DNA of 41,218 bases from NCBI RefSeq assembly GCF_014837065.1, contig NZ_JACSPP010000031.1, positions 1 through 41,218 of the forward strand, read 5' to 3'. This document shows positions 1 to 8,268 of the stretch, piece by piece. Numbering within the stretch: position 1 is the stretch's first letter; each line of letters starts with the position of its first letter. Position numbers and translations under genes: made by a program. Origin of the DNA: Phocaeicola intestinalis. GTDB taxonomy: Bacteria; Bacteroidota; Bacteroidia; Bacteroidales; Bacteroidaceae. The notes beneath the pieces were generated by a model. The model did not search any database. It saw nothing but the letters and a program-made list of their open reading frames with translations, and was not told the origin of the DNA.

Positions 1-108
1 TACAAAAGGACGTTCGGAAGATGGCTGGAACTGATTGATTCTTTGGGCTACATAATTAGCTGCCCATTCGGAAAGAGACCGATAATCTGATTCAATAATT
101 ACTCTCAT
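1..108 (-). CDS. nagB: Glucosamine-6-phosphate deaminase, N-terminal part (cut by window edge)
   Basis: The first 36 residues are visible (MRVIIESDYRSLSEWAANYV, then AQRINQFQP and a PFV end), which I recognise as the start of a NagB-type deaminase: family members open with a hydrophobic strand, then an 'LSEWAA-YV' helix, then a P-F-V-LG-PTG segment. NagB converts glucosamine-6-phosphate to fructose-6-phosphate plus ammonia in the cytoplasm. It starts 38 bases beyond the GH88 stop in the same direction, so the two are probably co-transcribed. That makes sense in a heparan sulfate locus, where the amino sugar released from disaccharides must enter glycolysis. The rest of the gene lies off the left edge, so the active site cannot be checked. 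Confidence 0.7.
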   Translation of the reverse strand, partial: MRVIIESDYRSLSEWAANYVAQRINQFQPSSERPFV

Positions 109-146
109 CGTATTTCTTTTATTAAGGATAATTCACAACTATATGT

Positions 147-1457
147 TCATTTCTTTTCGGCTAATGCTTCCGATGCAGCCAAACCGTTTCCTTCCTTGAT
201 GTCCAGATAACGCTTCATCGCTTCCAGGTAATAATAATCGGCATAGTTAAGAGGCGTATCAATTTCCGAGCCGTGCGGCAAAGAACCGGTAGAATGCATC
301 AGGACGAAACCTTTGTTAGTGCCTTTTTGCGCCAGATAGTCTTTGCCCGACAAGCTTTCCAATTGTTTCTGCGCATAATCGAAATACCTTTCTCCATCGG
401 GCACCATCGTACTCAGTTCTAAAAATGCCGAAGCGATGACCGCACCTGCCGAAGCATCACGCGGCGTATCTTTCTCTACAGGTGCATCAAAATCCCAATA
501 CGGAATCAAATCACTGGTGTTCACCCGTTTCATAATCATATCTGCTACCTTGACCGCCTGATTCAAGAACACGGTATCTTTGGTTTCCCGATAACAGGAC
601 GTATATCCGTATACCGCCCAACCTTGTCCACGTGCCCATGCCGATTCGTCGTTCTTGCCCTGATGAGTCATCCGGTATTGCACGGTACCGTCGTCGTTAT
701 AGCTTACCAAGTGATACGATGTATAGTCGGGACGGAAATGATGCTTCATCGTGGTAAGCGCATGTTGGACTGCTACCTCTTTATATTTAGGGTTGCCGGT
801 CAACCGGCTCGCACTGAACAGCAAATCCAAGTTCATCATATTATCAATGATGACCGGGAAATTCCAATATCCGAAATCCCACGAACGGATACAACCTATC
901 TGGGGGTCGAAACGGGCACACAGGTTATCGGCGGTCTTTACCAATACATTCTTGATGGTATCGTTCGGAGCCAGCCGCAACGCATTCCCGTAACTGCAAT
1001 TAATCATAAAACCGACATCGTGGGTATCTTTTGCATCCGATATCGGATACAGCATGTTCGTGTACTGAATGGCATACTTCTTCAGTTCTTCATCACCGGT
1101 CAACTCATACGTGTACCACAAGCTTCCGGGGAAGAATCCGCTTGTCCAGTCTCTTATCGAACATAAACGAAGTTTCCCCAACTTATCGGCTGGCGGAGGC
1201 GCCAACAAGGAATCTTGAAACGTAGCCGGATCGCGTTGCAATTGACGGACCAGAAAATCCATCGAATAACCCGTCCAAAGCGAACGGGGCATAAGAGTGG
1301 AATCACCCAAATCAGAAGCCGTCTGTTTCAACTGGCAGGATGCTACATCCAGGGCATGAGTCACCCATTCATCCGATTGCACCGAAGGTTTTTCACTACA
1401 GGCACATACTCCGATAACCAGAGCCATACCCAACACAGGAATAGAAATTGTCTTCAT
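147..1457 (-). CDS. GH88 unsaturated glucuronyl hydrolase, lipoprotein
   Basis: This 436-residue enzyme hydrates and cleaves the 4,5-unsaturated uronic acid that polysaccharide lyases leave on the non-reducing end of glycosaminoglycan oligosaccharides. The N-terminus is a lipoprotein signal ending at GVCAC (Cys18 or Cys20), so it is membrane anchored, probably in the periplasm. The two catalytic aspartates of the family are present in their usual settings: Asp147 in HDVGFM and Asp205 in VIIDNMMNLD, 58 residues apart (about 60 in characterised members). Repeated W/Y-rich helical segments fit the alpha/alpha six-barrel fold. It follows the HTCS gene and precedes nagB. The B. thetaiotaomicron heparin PUL also has a GH88 (BT4658, from memory). 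A promoter with upstream 21-bp operator repeats lies in front, so it is likely induced by heparin oligosaccharides. Confidence 0.93.
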   Translation of the reverse strand: MKTISIPVLGMALVIGVCACSEKPSVQSDEWVTHALDVASCQLKQTASDLGDSTLMPRSLWTGYSMDFLVRQLQRDPATFQDSLLAPPPADKLGKLRLCSIRDWTSGFFPGSLWYTYELTGDEELKKYAIQYTNMLYPISDAKDTHDVGFMINCSYGNALRLAPNDTIKNVLVKTADNLCARFDPQIGCIRSWDFGYWNFPVIIDNMMNLDLLFSASRLTGNPKYKEVAVQHALTTMKHHFRPDYTSYHLVSYNDDGTVQYRMTHQGKNDESAWARGQGWAVYGYTSCYRETKDTVFLNQAVKVADMIMKRVNTSDLIPYWDFDAPVEKDTPRDASAGAVIASAFLELSTMVPDGERYFDYAQKQLESLSGKDYLAQKGTNKGFVLMHSTGSLPHGSEIDTPLNYADYYYLEAMKRYLDIKEGNGLAASEALAEKK

Positions 1458-1502
1458 ACTATTACAATAAAGTCAGCTGTTACTATTAAATTCTTATCAC
1501 CG

Positions 1503-1510
1503 CAAAAGTA
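1503..1510 (-). promoter_or_regulatory. -7 promoter element for GH88-nagB
   Basis: TACTTTTG on the minus strand matches the Bacteroides -7 consensus TAnnTTTG. It lies 45 bases before the GH88 start. No TTTG-like -33 element is seen at the right distance, which fits an activator-dependent promoter. Confidence 0.65.
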
Positions 1511-1531
1511 AAACGATGCAGCCAACTTCGG

Positions 1532-1614
1532 TTTCTCTTATGTGGAAAGGAGTTTCAATCCCGTCAAAACAATTTCATTCCTGTAGAAAAAACTTTCATT
1601 TTTGTTGAACAGCC
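1532..1614 (-). promoter_or_regulatory. HTCS operator: 21-bp direct repeats upstream of GH88
   Basis: Read on the plus strand, TTTCA-type repeats begin at 1553, 1573 and 1594 (for example TTTCAATCCCGTCAAAACAA), with a weaker copy at 1532. The first strong copy starts exactly 42 bases from the -7 element. The last copy overlaps the stop codon of the HTCS gene. The same ladder occurs at three other promoters in this locus. Binding by the HTCS AraC-type domain is inferred. Confidence 0.7.
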
Positions 1615-4600
1615 CCACCCTTGGCATATTCAGAAGGCATACAACCTATGTATTTCTTAAAACTGGTAGAGAAATACGAAGGGGTGCTGAAACCTACCAT
1701 CGTGCTTATCTCCGCCACGTTGTACCGTCCTTCTTTCAATAATTTGCATGCTTGGTTGAAACGTATTTTCCGGATAAATTCCGTTGTAGACTCTCCCGTT
1801 ATGCCTTTCATCTTCAGATGGAGCGAAGAACGGCTCATGCCCATTTCCAGTGCAAAGTCATCGGCAGAAAAATCAGGCTTCTCCAGATTCTTCTCCACCA
1901 CCGAGACCGCCTTCGACAGGAATTCCTCATCCAGCCGGTTCAAGGCAATCTTTTCAGGTTCTATCTCCAATGATTTTGAATAATGCTCGATGGCACGATA
2001 ATGGGTACGAAGAATGTTTTTGATTTTCATTACTACCACCGAGAGAGAAAAAGGCTTGGCTATGTAATCGTCTGCCCCTACTTGCAGGCCGTCCAACTGA
2101 TCTTTTACCTCTGCCTTGGCAGAAAGGATAATGACGGGAATGTGACAAGTCTTCAGGTTCTGTTTTACATATTTGCACAACTGTATACCGTCCATAACGG
2201 GCATCATCACATCCGTTAGGATCAGACTGATTTCTTCGGTTTTCAGCAGCTCTACCGCCTCTTCTCCGTTTTCCACTTCCTTAACGATAAAGAAGCGTTC
2301 CAATCCGCGACTCATATAGTGCCGGATTTCATCGTTGTCTTCCACCACCAGCACGGTTTCTTTCCGTTCTGTATCCACATCTGATTCCGCCGGTTCCAGT
2401 GCCTCTTCCGTATCTACGATATACATATCCCGCGCATTGGTAGAATAGACCGGCTCCTCCTGTTGTGTTCCTCCGGACAATTCCTCTTCGGCATAGGCTT
2501 CCCGCGATAAAGGCAAGTAAACGGAAAAACAACTACCCTTGCCCACCGCACTGTCCACTTCTATCCGCCCGTGATGCAACTCTACCAGTTTCTGCACCAG
2601 CGAAAGCCCGATGCCGCTTCCGATGTGCTCGCTTTCCACCTGATAGAAACGTTCGAATATCTTTGCCTGCTTATTGACGGGAATCCCTACCCCCGTATCC
2701 TGTACCTGCAAAAGCAAGTCATCACCTGCCGCCTTCAAGTTGACGAAAATACTTTGTCCGTCGTTCGTATATTTGAAAGCATTAGACAGAAGATTGTTCA
2801 ATATCAGTTCGATATAACTGGCATCACACCATACCTGCCGACCACCCAGTTCCGAACGCAAGTTATAATCAATGTGCTTCTTACGTGCCAGCGGTTCATA
2901 GTAACGGAAATTCTTTTCCACAATCTGACCGACATTGATGCATTTGACACGCAATTCGAATACCCCTTTCTCTGCTCTCCGATAATCCATCAACTGGTTG
3001 ACCAAATGCAACAACCGGTCGGTATTGCGTTTCATGTATTCCAGCTGGCTACGTACCCATTTATCTGTCACCTTGTCCAGCAAGTCCTGCAAGGGAGCCA
3101 CTATCAGCGTAAGCGGTGTACGTAATTCGTGAGAAATATTGATGAAAAAGCGTGTTTTCACCTCCTGCAATTCTTTCTGGCGCACCTTATCTGCCCGTTC
3201 CCAGTAAAAACGGATGACTAGAGTTATGACACCTATTATCATCAATGCGAACAACGCAATCGCCCACCATGTCTGATACCATGCCGGAAGTACCTTTATC
3301 TCCAGGCTGGTCACCTCGTCACACCACTTGCCGTCGTTATTGGCTACCTTTACCAGGAAATTATACGTACCGTGAGGCAAATTAGCATACGTCGCCCACC
3401 GCTGGTTATCGTCTACAACAAACCAGCGCTTGTCATATCCGTCCAATTTATAGGCAAACGTATTGTGCTTATCGGCTATGTAATTCGACACGACAAAGCT
3501 CAATGCGAAAGAAGACTGCTTATGATTTAAGGTTATCCGGTCCGTCAGGCTGATATGCTTCTGCAAGATGCCGGTCTGGTCATTGGGATGAACCGGATCG
3601 CCGAACAATCTCAGCTCGGATATGACCGCTCGCGGAGCGTATGGATTGTCCTGAAGACGTTCGGGGTGGAAAGCCGTAATGCCGTTGATGCCTCCGAAAT
3701 ACATCTCGCCCGATGAAGCCAGACAACAGGCATAGGGAGTAAACTGATTGCTCTGCAGGCCATCCACATCCGTAAAGTTCCTGAACTTCCGGCTTTCCGG
3801 ATCGAAACAGGAAAGCCCGTTATCCGTACTAATCCATAACCGGTGTTTCTCATCCTCCAACACACCATATACGATGGCATCGGGCATACCGTCTGCCACC
3901 GAATAATGCACGACACTATCTCTTCCAGCTGAAAAGCCATACAAACCGTTACGGGTCGCAATCCATATATCACCGTCCGAAGCCTCGAATACACCGTAAA
4001 CCGTAGCCGATTCAAAAGCAGATTCGCCGCTCACCATTCTGACCGAAGAGAGCGAATCTCCTTTACCGGAACATACCGCCAATCCGTCTTCGCCGCCTAC
4101 CCACAAACGGTTCTCCCGGTCAAGCAGTAAAGTACGGATACGTTTCACACCCAATGAAACATTCCCCTTGATGTCCGAAAACGTTTTCGTCGCCTTATCG
4201 AAATGCACCAGTCCTTCTAACGTGCCAATCCATAAATGACGGCCGTCGGCACACGGCTGGATGGCGAATACATTCATATTGGTTAGCCTAGTAGTTTCCG
4301 GCATCAGGCTTTCAATCCTGCCCGTACGGCGGTCGAGAATGTTCAACCCTCCCGTATGGGTGCCGATATACACTTTACCGGCCTGTTCGTCTACATAGAT
4401 GGCCTTCACATCGTTCGAGCCAAGCCCTTGTTCCTTGGTATAATAAGTATATTCCCCGGAACGGATATCGTAATAATTCACACCCCCGTTATTCGTCCCT
4501 ATCCACAGATTGCCCGCACGGTCTTCGGTGATGCAACCGATGACATTATCATTCAACGAATTTCCTTCGGGCGAGAAACGGATATGGCGGAAACGCTCGC

Positions 4601-5600
4601 GAAGCGGATGATAGTAATTCAATCCGCCAAAGTAAGTACCCAACCACATGCCTCCCTGCGAGTCCATAAAGATGCTTCGGATAGAGCTTTGCGAAAGGCT
4701 CCGGTTCTGGCGGCGGTTGCTGGTATATACCTGAAACCTTCCGGTTGCCTCATCGTAAATATCCAGCGAAGTAAATGTCCCCACCCATAACCGGTTCCGG
4801 GCGTCAAGAGCCAACGAACGCACGAAGTTAGAACTTAATCCGTCCGGTCCTCCTGCCGTATAATGACGCAATTCACGTGTAGTCCTATCCATGCGGTAAA
4901 GCCCGTCGCCTTCGGTTCCTATCCAAAGGTGATTGCCGTGTTGCAATAAAGTCAAGATTTCCTTTCTTCCCAAAGGCAAAGCATGAAGATGCTCCAATGT
5001 CCGCGATGCGAATGAATACATCCACAATCCGTCTTTGGCTCCTATGTACAAAGAATCTTTGCTACGGTATATCGCCGTAGCTTTCAACCGGAACAAATCA
5101 GCGGGCAATCCGGACTGCACAAAAGATGTATCCGCTACATGAAACACATACAATCCGGCGGACGTATTGACCAACAAACGGCTATCGTCCACATCGGCGA
5201 TTTGCATCACCCGGACATCTTCTTCTTTCTGAGGGCAACGGTAATTGCGGAAAGCATCCCTGTCCGCATCGTAATACGAAAGCCAGTTATTCGTACCTAC
5301 CCATACGCCTCCTTTACCGTCTGCTTTGACGGCATACACCATGTTATCGCCAATGCTTCCGGCATTCCCGGTCTCGTGACGATAAACGGTAAAATCGTAT
5401 CCGTCGAAACGGTTTACTCCATTAAACGTGGCAAACCACATATTGCCTTGTACGTCTTGGGTAATACTAAGCACGGTGCTTTGCGACAAACCGTCTTCCA
5501 GTCCGATATGGGCAAACGAAACCTGCCCCTGCATCCCGGTGCAAAACCAAACGAGGCATACGATCCCTGCGATTAGATTCCGAATAGGCTGTAATTTCAT
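1596..5600 (-). CDS. Hybrid two-component system regulator of the heparin/heparan sulfate PUL
   Basis: A single 1334-residue protein joins sensor kinase and response regulator. In order it has a signal peptide (about 1-25), two seven-bladed Reg_prop propellers (repeated 'N-LWIGT-GGL' motifs, about 30-640), a Y_Y_Y domain (about 690-760), one membrane helix (about 778-800), a HisKA domain with NISHELRTPLT (His near 824), an HATPase (NLLSNAFKYT, DTGVGIP, GSGIGLSLV), a receiver with LILTDVMMPVMDG (Asp near 1130) and a C-terminal AraC-type helix-turn-helix (about 1245-1327). The periplasmic propellers sense oligosaccharides and the AraC domain activates PUL promoters. It lies between the PL12 lyase and GH88. 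All signature residues are intact. It has its own promoter without the operator ladder, so it is probably made constitutively. B. thetaiotaomicron BT4663 is the expected counterpart. Confidence 0.96.
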   Translation of the reverse strand: MKLQPIRNLIAGIVCLVWFCTGMQGQVSFAHIGLEDGLSQSTVLSITQDVQGNMWFATFNGVNRFDGYDFTVYRHETGNAGSIGDNMVYAVKADGKGGVWVGTNNWLSYYDADRDAFRNYRCPQKEEDVRVMQIADVDDSRLLVNTSAGLYVFHVADTSFVQSGLPADLFRLKATAIYRSKDSLYIGAKDGLWMYSFASRTLEHLHALPLGRKEILTLLQHGNHLWIGTEGDGLYRMDRTTRELRHYTAGGPDGLSSNFVRSLALDARNRLWVGTFTSLDIYDEATGRFQVYTSNRRQNRSLSQSSIRSIFMDSQGGMWLGTYFGGLNYYHPLRERFRHIRFSPEGNSLNDNVIGCITEDRAGNLWIGTNNGGVNYYDIRSGEYTYYTKEQGLGSNDVKAIYVDEQAGKVYIGTHTGGLNILDRRTGRIESLMPETTRLTNMNVFAIQPCADGRHLWIGTLEGLVHFDKATKTFSDIKGNVSLGVKRIRTLLLDRENRLWVGGEDGLAVCSGKGDSLSSVRMVSGESAFESATVYGVFEASDGDIWIATRNGLYGFSAGRDSVVHYSVADGMPDAIVYGVLEDEKHRLWISTDNGLSCFDPESRKFRNFTDVDGLQSNQFTPYACCLASSGEMYFGGINGITAFHPERLQDNPYAPRAVISELRLFGDPVHPNDQTGILQKHISLTDRITLNHKQSSFALSFVVSNYIADKHNTFAYKLDGYDKRWFVVDDNQRWATYANLPHGTYNFLVKVANNDGKWCDEVTSLEIKVLPAWYQTWWAIALFALMIIGVITLVIRFYWERADKVRQKELQEVKTRFFINISHELRTPLTLIVAPLQDLLDKVTDKWVRSQLEYMKRNTDRLLHLVNQLMDYRRAEKGVFELRVKCINVGQIVEKNFRYYEPLARKKHIDYNLRSELGGRQVWCDASYIELILNNLLSNAFKYTNDGQSIFVNLKAAGDDLLLQVQDTGVGIPVNKQAKIFERFYQVESEHIGSGIGLSLVQKLVELHHGRIEVDSAVGKGSCFSVYLPLSREAYAEEELSGGTQQEEPVYSTNARDMYIVDTEEALEPAESDVDTERKETVLVVEDNDEIRHYMSRGLERFFIVKEVENGEEAVELLKTEEISLILTDVMMPVMDGIQLCKYVKQNLKTCHIPVIILSAKAEVKDQLDGLQVGADDYIAKPFSLSVVVMKIKNILRTHYRAIEHYSKSLEIEPEKIALNRLDEEFLSKAVSVVEKNLEKPDFSADDFALEMGMSRSSLHLKMKGITGESTTEFIRKIRFNQACKLLKEGRYNVAEISTMVGFSTPSYFSTSFKKYIGCMPSEYAKGGAVQQK

Positions 5601-5619
5601 TTTGTGTTTCTATTTTTCC

Positions 5620-5627
5620 CAAAAGTA
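5620..5627 (-). promoter_or_regulatory. -7 promoter element for the HTCS gene
   Basis: TACTTTTG on the minus strand, 19 bases before the HTCS start, fits TAnnTTTG. No 21-bp operator copy lies 42 bases upstream, unlike the four PUL promoters, so constitutive expression is inferred. Confidence 0.5.
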
Positions 5628-5679
5628 AGAAAAAATATGAATAACCGTACACTTTCTTTACTTTTTATTTGCAGACACA

Positions 5680-5745
5680 CACGCATATAGATGCGCAAGC
5701 CCGCGAAAGTATATGCGTGGGGCTGCGCATATAGCTACGCATCAA
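5680..5745. repeat. Cluster of GCGCATATA-type short inverted repeats
   Basis: CACGCATATA at 5680-5689 is exactly inverted at 5710-5719, and further GATGCGCA / TGCGCATATAG / ACGCATC words follow up to 5743. The cluster lies upstream of the HTCS gene and beside the larger nested palindrome. It could be a regulatory or terminator structure; function unknown. Confidence 0.5.
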
Positions 5746-5939
5746 GCGTTACAATTGTTACAATTACAGTTAATCGAAATTGTTTTTCATGTAAGCGCAA
5801 CGGACGGAACAAGTGATACATTAAAAATTATATAGTATATATATTATATTATAATATATATACTATATAATTTTATAACCTCTGTTTCTTCCATTGGGAA
5901 GTCAATTCAAATTAACTGTAATTGTAACAATTGTAACGC
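5746..5939. repeat. Nested palindrome: 29-bp inverted repeats enclosing a 51-bp AT palindrome
   Basis: The arms 5746-5774 and 5911-5939 are perfect inverted copies (start GCGTTACAATTGTTACAATT). Between them 5824-5874 is a perfect palindrome around 5849 made of A and T with one G/C pair. It fills the gap between the PL12 stop and the HTCS start. It could be a bidirectional transcription barrier or a small non-autonomous element. No clear target duplication flanks it. Confidence 0.75.
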
Positions 5940-5956
5940 ATAAGCAACTAGAGCTA

Positions 5957-7930
5957 TCAATAAGCAAGCGTGCGCTTCTGCCCGTCTACCGAAACCTCAA
6001 TGCGAGACTCCCCTGCGAAGCGTGCCTTTATCTTCGGTTCCCCTTCGGGCAAGCGGTAGGGACAGATGACGGTGATATAGCGCAAGGGTTCCGATGCCTT
6101 CGGGGTGTTCAGCGATACGGAGGTACGCTCGGTGCGCTGGCGGTAAGCGATGGAATACCAGCCTTCTTCCTCCTTCAGCACGGTATGGCGGGGTGCGAAG
6201 CACTGGAGCTTGACCTGCACATCGCCCTCGAAAGCAGACGAAAGCGCCAGGTGTTCGGGGTCGATATTCACCTTTCCGTCACACAGGTGCCAGTTCAGGT
6301 TGACGGTGCCCGTAGCATCGCCCAGTGCCTCATCTACTATCACGAAGTACGAACCTTCGATGAAGAAGAACGTGCGCCGGTGAGTCAATCCCTTATAACT
6401 CTCGTGCTCGGTGACCAAGGATTGCACCTCGCCTTCGGGTTGCCAGCTTTTCGTGTGCGATACGCGGTCTTCCAGGTTCTTCCCGTCCAGCGTCAGGGTA
6501 TTGTGCGAAGCGGTGCGGCGGAACCAGTTGCGCAGGCGGGTCACTTCCTCATTGCCTTCGTACACATACGAACCTGAGTCGGGGAACAAGTTCTTGCCTT
6601 GCACCCAAAGCTCGAACGTGCCGTTATCGGGCTGGCTATGCCATTCTCCCGCCGGTCCGGCTTTGATGACCATCACTGTGGCATCCTTCCCCCACCCGTT
6701 CCGGAAGGCGAAGAAGCCCGAATCGAGGAAGCCTTTCGAGAGGTTGGCAGGCGGAAGCCCTTCCTTTCCTTCGGTGGCAAAATACCGGATTTGGGCATTG
6801 TCGGGGAAGAGTTTCGCCCAAGCCTTGTATCGGGCAATATCCCCTTTCCGGCTGCCCCGCTTGGCATCGCTGAAGCAAGGATTCGTATAATCGGGGAAGC
6901 AGAGGTTCATGTAGAACACAATCATCGACTCAATGGTGTCCGTGTAGCTCTGCGGGAACTCCGACCGGAAACCGTTCACGTCCGCCATACGCAATGCCTT
7001 GCAGAAGATGTCGATGCACGCCGGGTGGTAATGCAAGTCCAGTTCGTATTGCCCTCCGTCAGGATAAACCTGCTTCTTGATTTCACGGTTCAGGATATCG
7101 ATGCCACTCTTGCGCCATCCTGCAGCTTCCTTAAATTCGGGAAAGAAAGCCCCTGCATAGAGCACCCGTTGCGCCTCGAAAAGCAGGTGGTTGCCCTCTG
7201 CCGAATAGTTGCGCATCACGTGCAGGGCATGGCGGTGGTAATTGCTTAGGAACTGGGTGAGGAAAGCCGGCGTAAACGAAGGCGAAGGCAGGAAGAGCAG
7301 GAACTGGTTAATCTGGTCCTGCAAGCGGTGGCTCGCCTCCAGCGGACGCCAGGCGAAACGCACATTCTCCGCCTCGCCCTCGGCATCGTCCTGCAACTCA
7401 TAAAGTGCCTTTGGTATCTCCACCAAAGGATTCTTCTTTATCCAGTCGGCATACTGAAGCGCCCACTCGCGGGCATACTTCTCATCTCCCGTCAGGCGGT
7501 AAGCCTTTCCCATGGGTGTAAACCATTTGTGGCGGTGCAATTGCCAGCGCAATTCATTGTCCTGCACAGGCCAATAGCGCCAGTCGATGTCTTTCCCGTA
7601 ATTGAACGGAGGCTGGTATCCGTCGTGCACGTAGAAAGTATGTTCCAGCGCATCGTCCGCCCAGCCACGTTCGCGCTCGCTGAGCGAAAGATGTTCCAAG
7701 TCCAGGTCGGGCGTAGACACACCCGTCCGCGAGCGGTAATACGCCAACAATTCTTCGGCGGCACGGAGCGTATCGCCCGCATCGCAAGCCGTCTTTACTT
7801 TCTCCAGACCGGGATAGTCCAGGTTCAGCAACTCGAAAGCACTCCGGTCGAGCACTTGTGCCCGCATCAGGTTTGCCCATAGACAAAGGCAAATCAGGCA
7901 AAAAGTCTTCATGGTTTTGATTGTATTCAT
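5957..7930 (-). CDS. PL12 heparinase III (heparan sulfate lyase)
   Basis: The protein is 657 residues from the chosen ATG; an upstream in-frame ATG at 8011 would precede the signal peptide and is rejected. The mature part opens with the 'FELLNLDYPGLEKVK' and 'YGKDIDWRYWPVQDNELRWQ' segments that I recognise from PL12 enzymes such as BT4657. The alpha/alpha toroid (about 30-380) is followed by a beta-sandwich. Candidate catalytic residues Asn247 (AEGNHLLFEAQ), Tyr301 (LDLHYHPA) and His431 (GEWHSQPDNGTF) have the same spacing as Asn240, Tyr294 and His424 of Pedobacter heparinase III as I recall them. It cleaves low-sulfated heparan sulfate by beta-elimination, in the periplasm. No operator or promoter is visible before it, so it is probably read from the SusC promoter, with hairpin-forming repeats in the 338-base gap. 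Confidence 0.94.
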   Translation of the reverse strand: MNTIKTMKTFCLICLCLWANLMRAQVLDRSAFELLNLDYPGLEKVKTACDAGDTLRAAEELLAYYRSRTGVSTPDLDLEHLSLSERERGWADDALEHTFYVHDGYQPPFNYGKDIDWRYWPVQDNELRWQLHRHKWFTPMGKAYRLTGDEKYAREWALQYADWIKKNPLVEIPKALYELQDDAEGEAENVRFAWRPLEASHRLQDQINQFLLFLPSPSFTPAFLTQFLSNYHRHALHVMRNYSAEGNHLLFEAQRVLYAGAFFPEFKEAAGWRKSGIDILNREIKKQVYPDGGQYELDLHYHPACIDIFCKALRMADVNGFRSEFPQSYTDTIESMIVFYMNLCFPDYTNPCFSDAKRGSRKGDIARYKAWAKLFPDNAQIRYFATEGKEGLPPANLSKGFLDSGFFAFRNGWGKDATVMVIKAGPAGEWHSQPDNGTFELWVQGKNLFPDSGSYVYEGNEEVTRLRNWFRRTASHNTLTLDGKNLEDRVSHTKSWQPEGEVQSLVTEHESYKGLTHRRTFFFIEGSYFVIVDEALGDATGTVNLNWHLCDGKVNIDPEHLALSSAFEGDVQVKLQCFAPRHTVLKEEEGWYSIAYRQRTERTSVSLNTPKASEPLRYITVICPYRLPEGEPKIKARFAGESRIEVSVDGQKRTLAY

Positions 7931-7967
7931 TTCTTTTATGTATGTGGTTAGGTATAGCAATTCTAAA

Positions 7968-8096
7968 GAAACGCGGATTATCGCAGATTCTTTTAATTTA
8001 CGATTTGACAATTTACTATCTACTATTTAAGCTTTAAATCGTACTTCGTAAATCGAAAAATAGTAAATCAAAAGAATCCGCGTGAATCTGCGTTTC
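7968..8096. repeat. Intergenic hairpin repeat of the 'GAAACGCAGATT' family
   Basis: GAAACGCGGATTATCGCAGA on the left is mirrored, with mismatches, by a right arm ending AATCTGCGTTTC. It lies between susD-like and PL12 and may attenuate or stabilise the transcript. Related hairpins occur at 9997-10080, 26164-26249 and 38433-38468. Confidence 0.75.
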
Positions 8097-8189
8097 AAAC
8101 ATTGTTGTTGTAATAAACCAACAGAAGCCTCATCAAAAAAAGACAAGGCTTCCGCCGAACAGTAAAACTTATATGAAACCTACTAAAAT

Positions 8190-8264
8190 AAGAATTAAGA
8201 ATGAAGAATGAAGAATCACGTTGACCGTATGGCATTCTTCATTCTTAATTCCTCATTCTTCATT
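8190..8264. repeat. Intergenic hairpin repeat of the 'AAGAATGAAGAAT' family
   Basis: Tandem AAGAATTAAGAATGAAGAAT words are followed by their inverted copy (CATTCTTCATTCTTAATT), directly after the SusD stop. A second member lies at 28119-28222. Confidence 0.75.
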
Positions 8265-8268
8265 TATA

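Noticed and set aside
5746..5939. Insertion sequence with transposase
   Set aside because: There is no coding frame and no target duplication; only the inverted repeats are supported.
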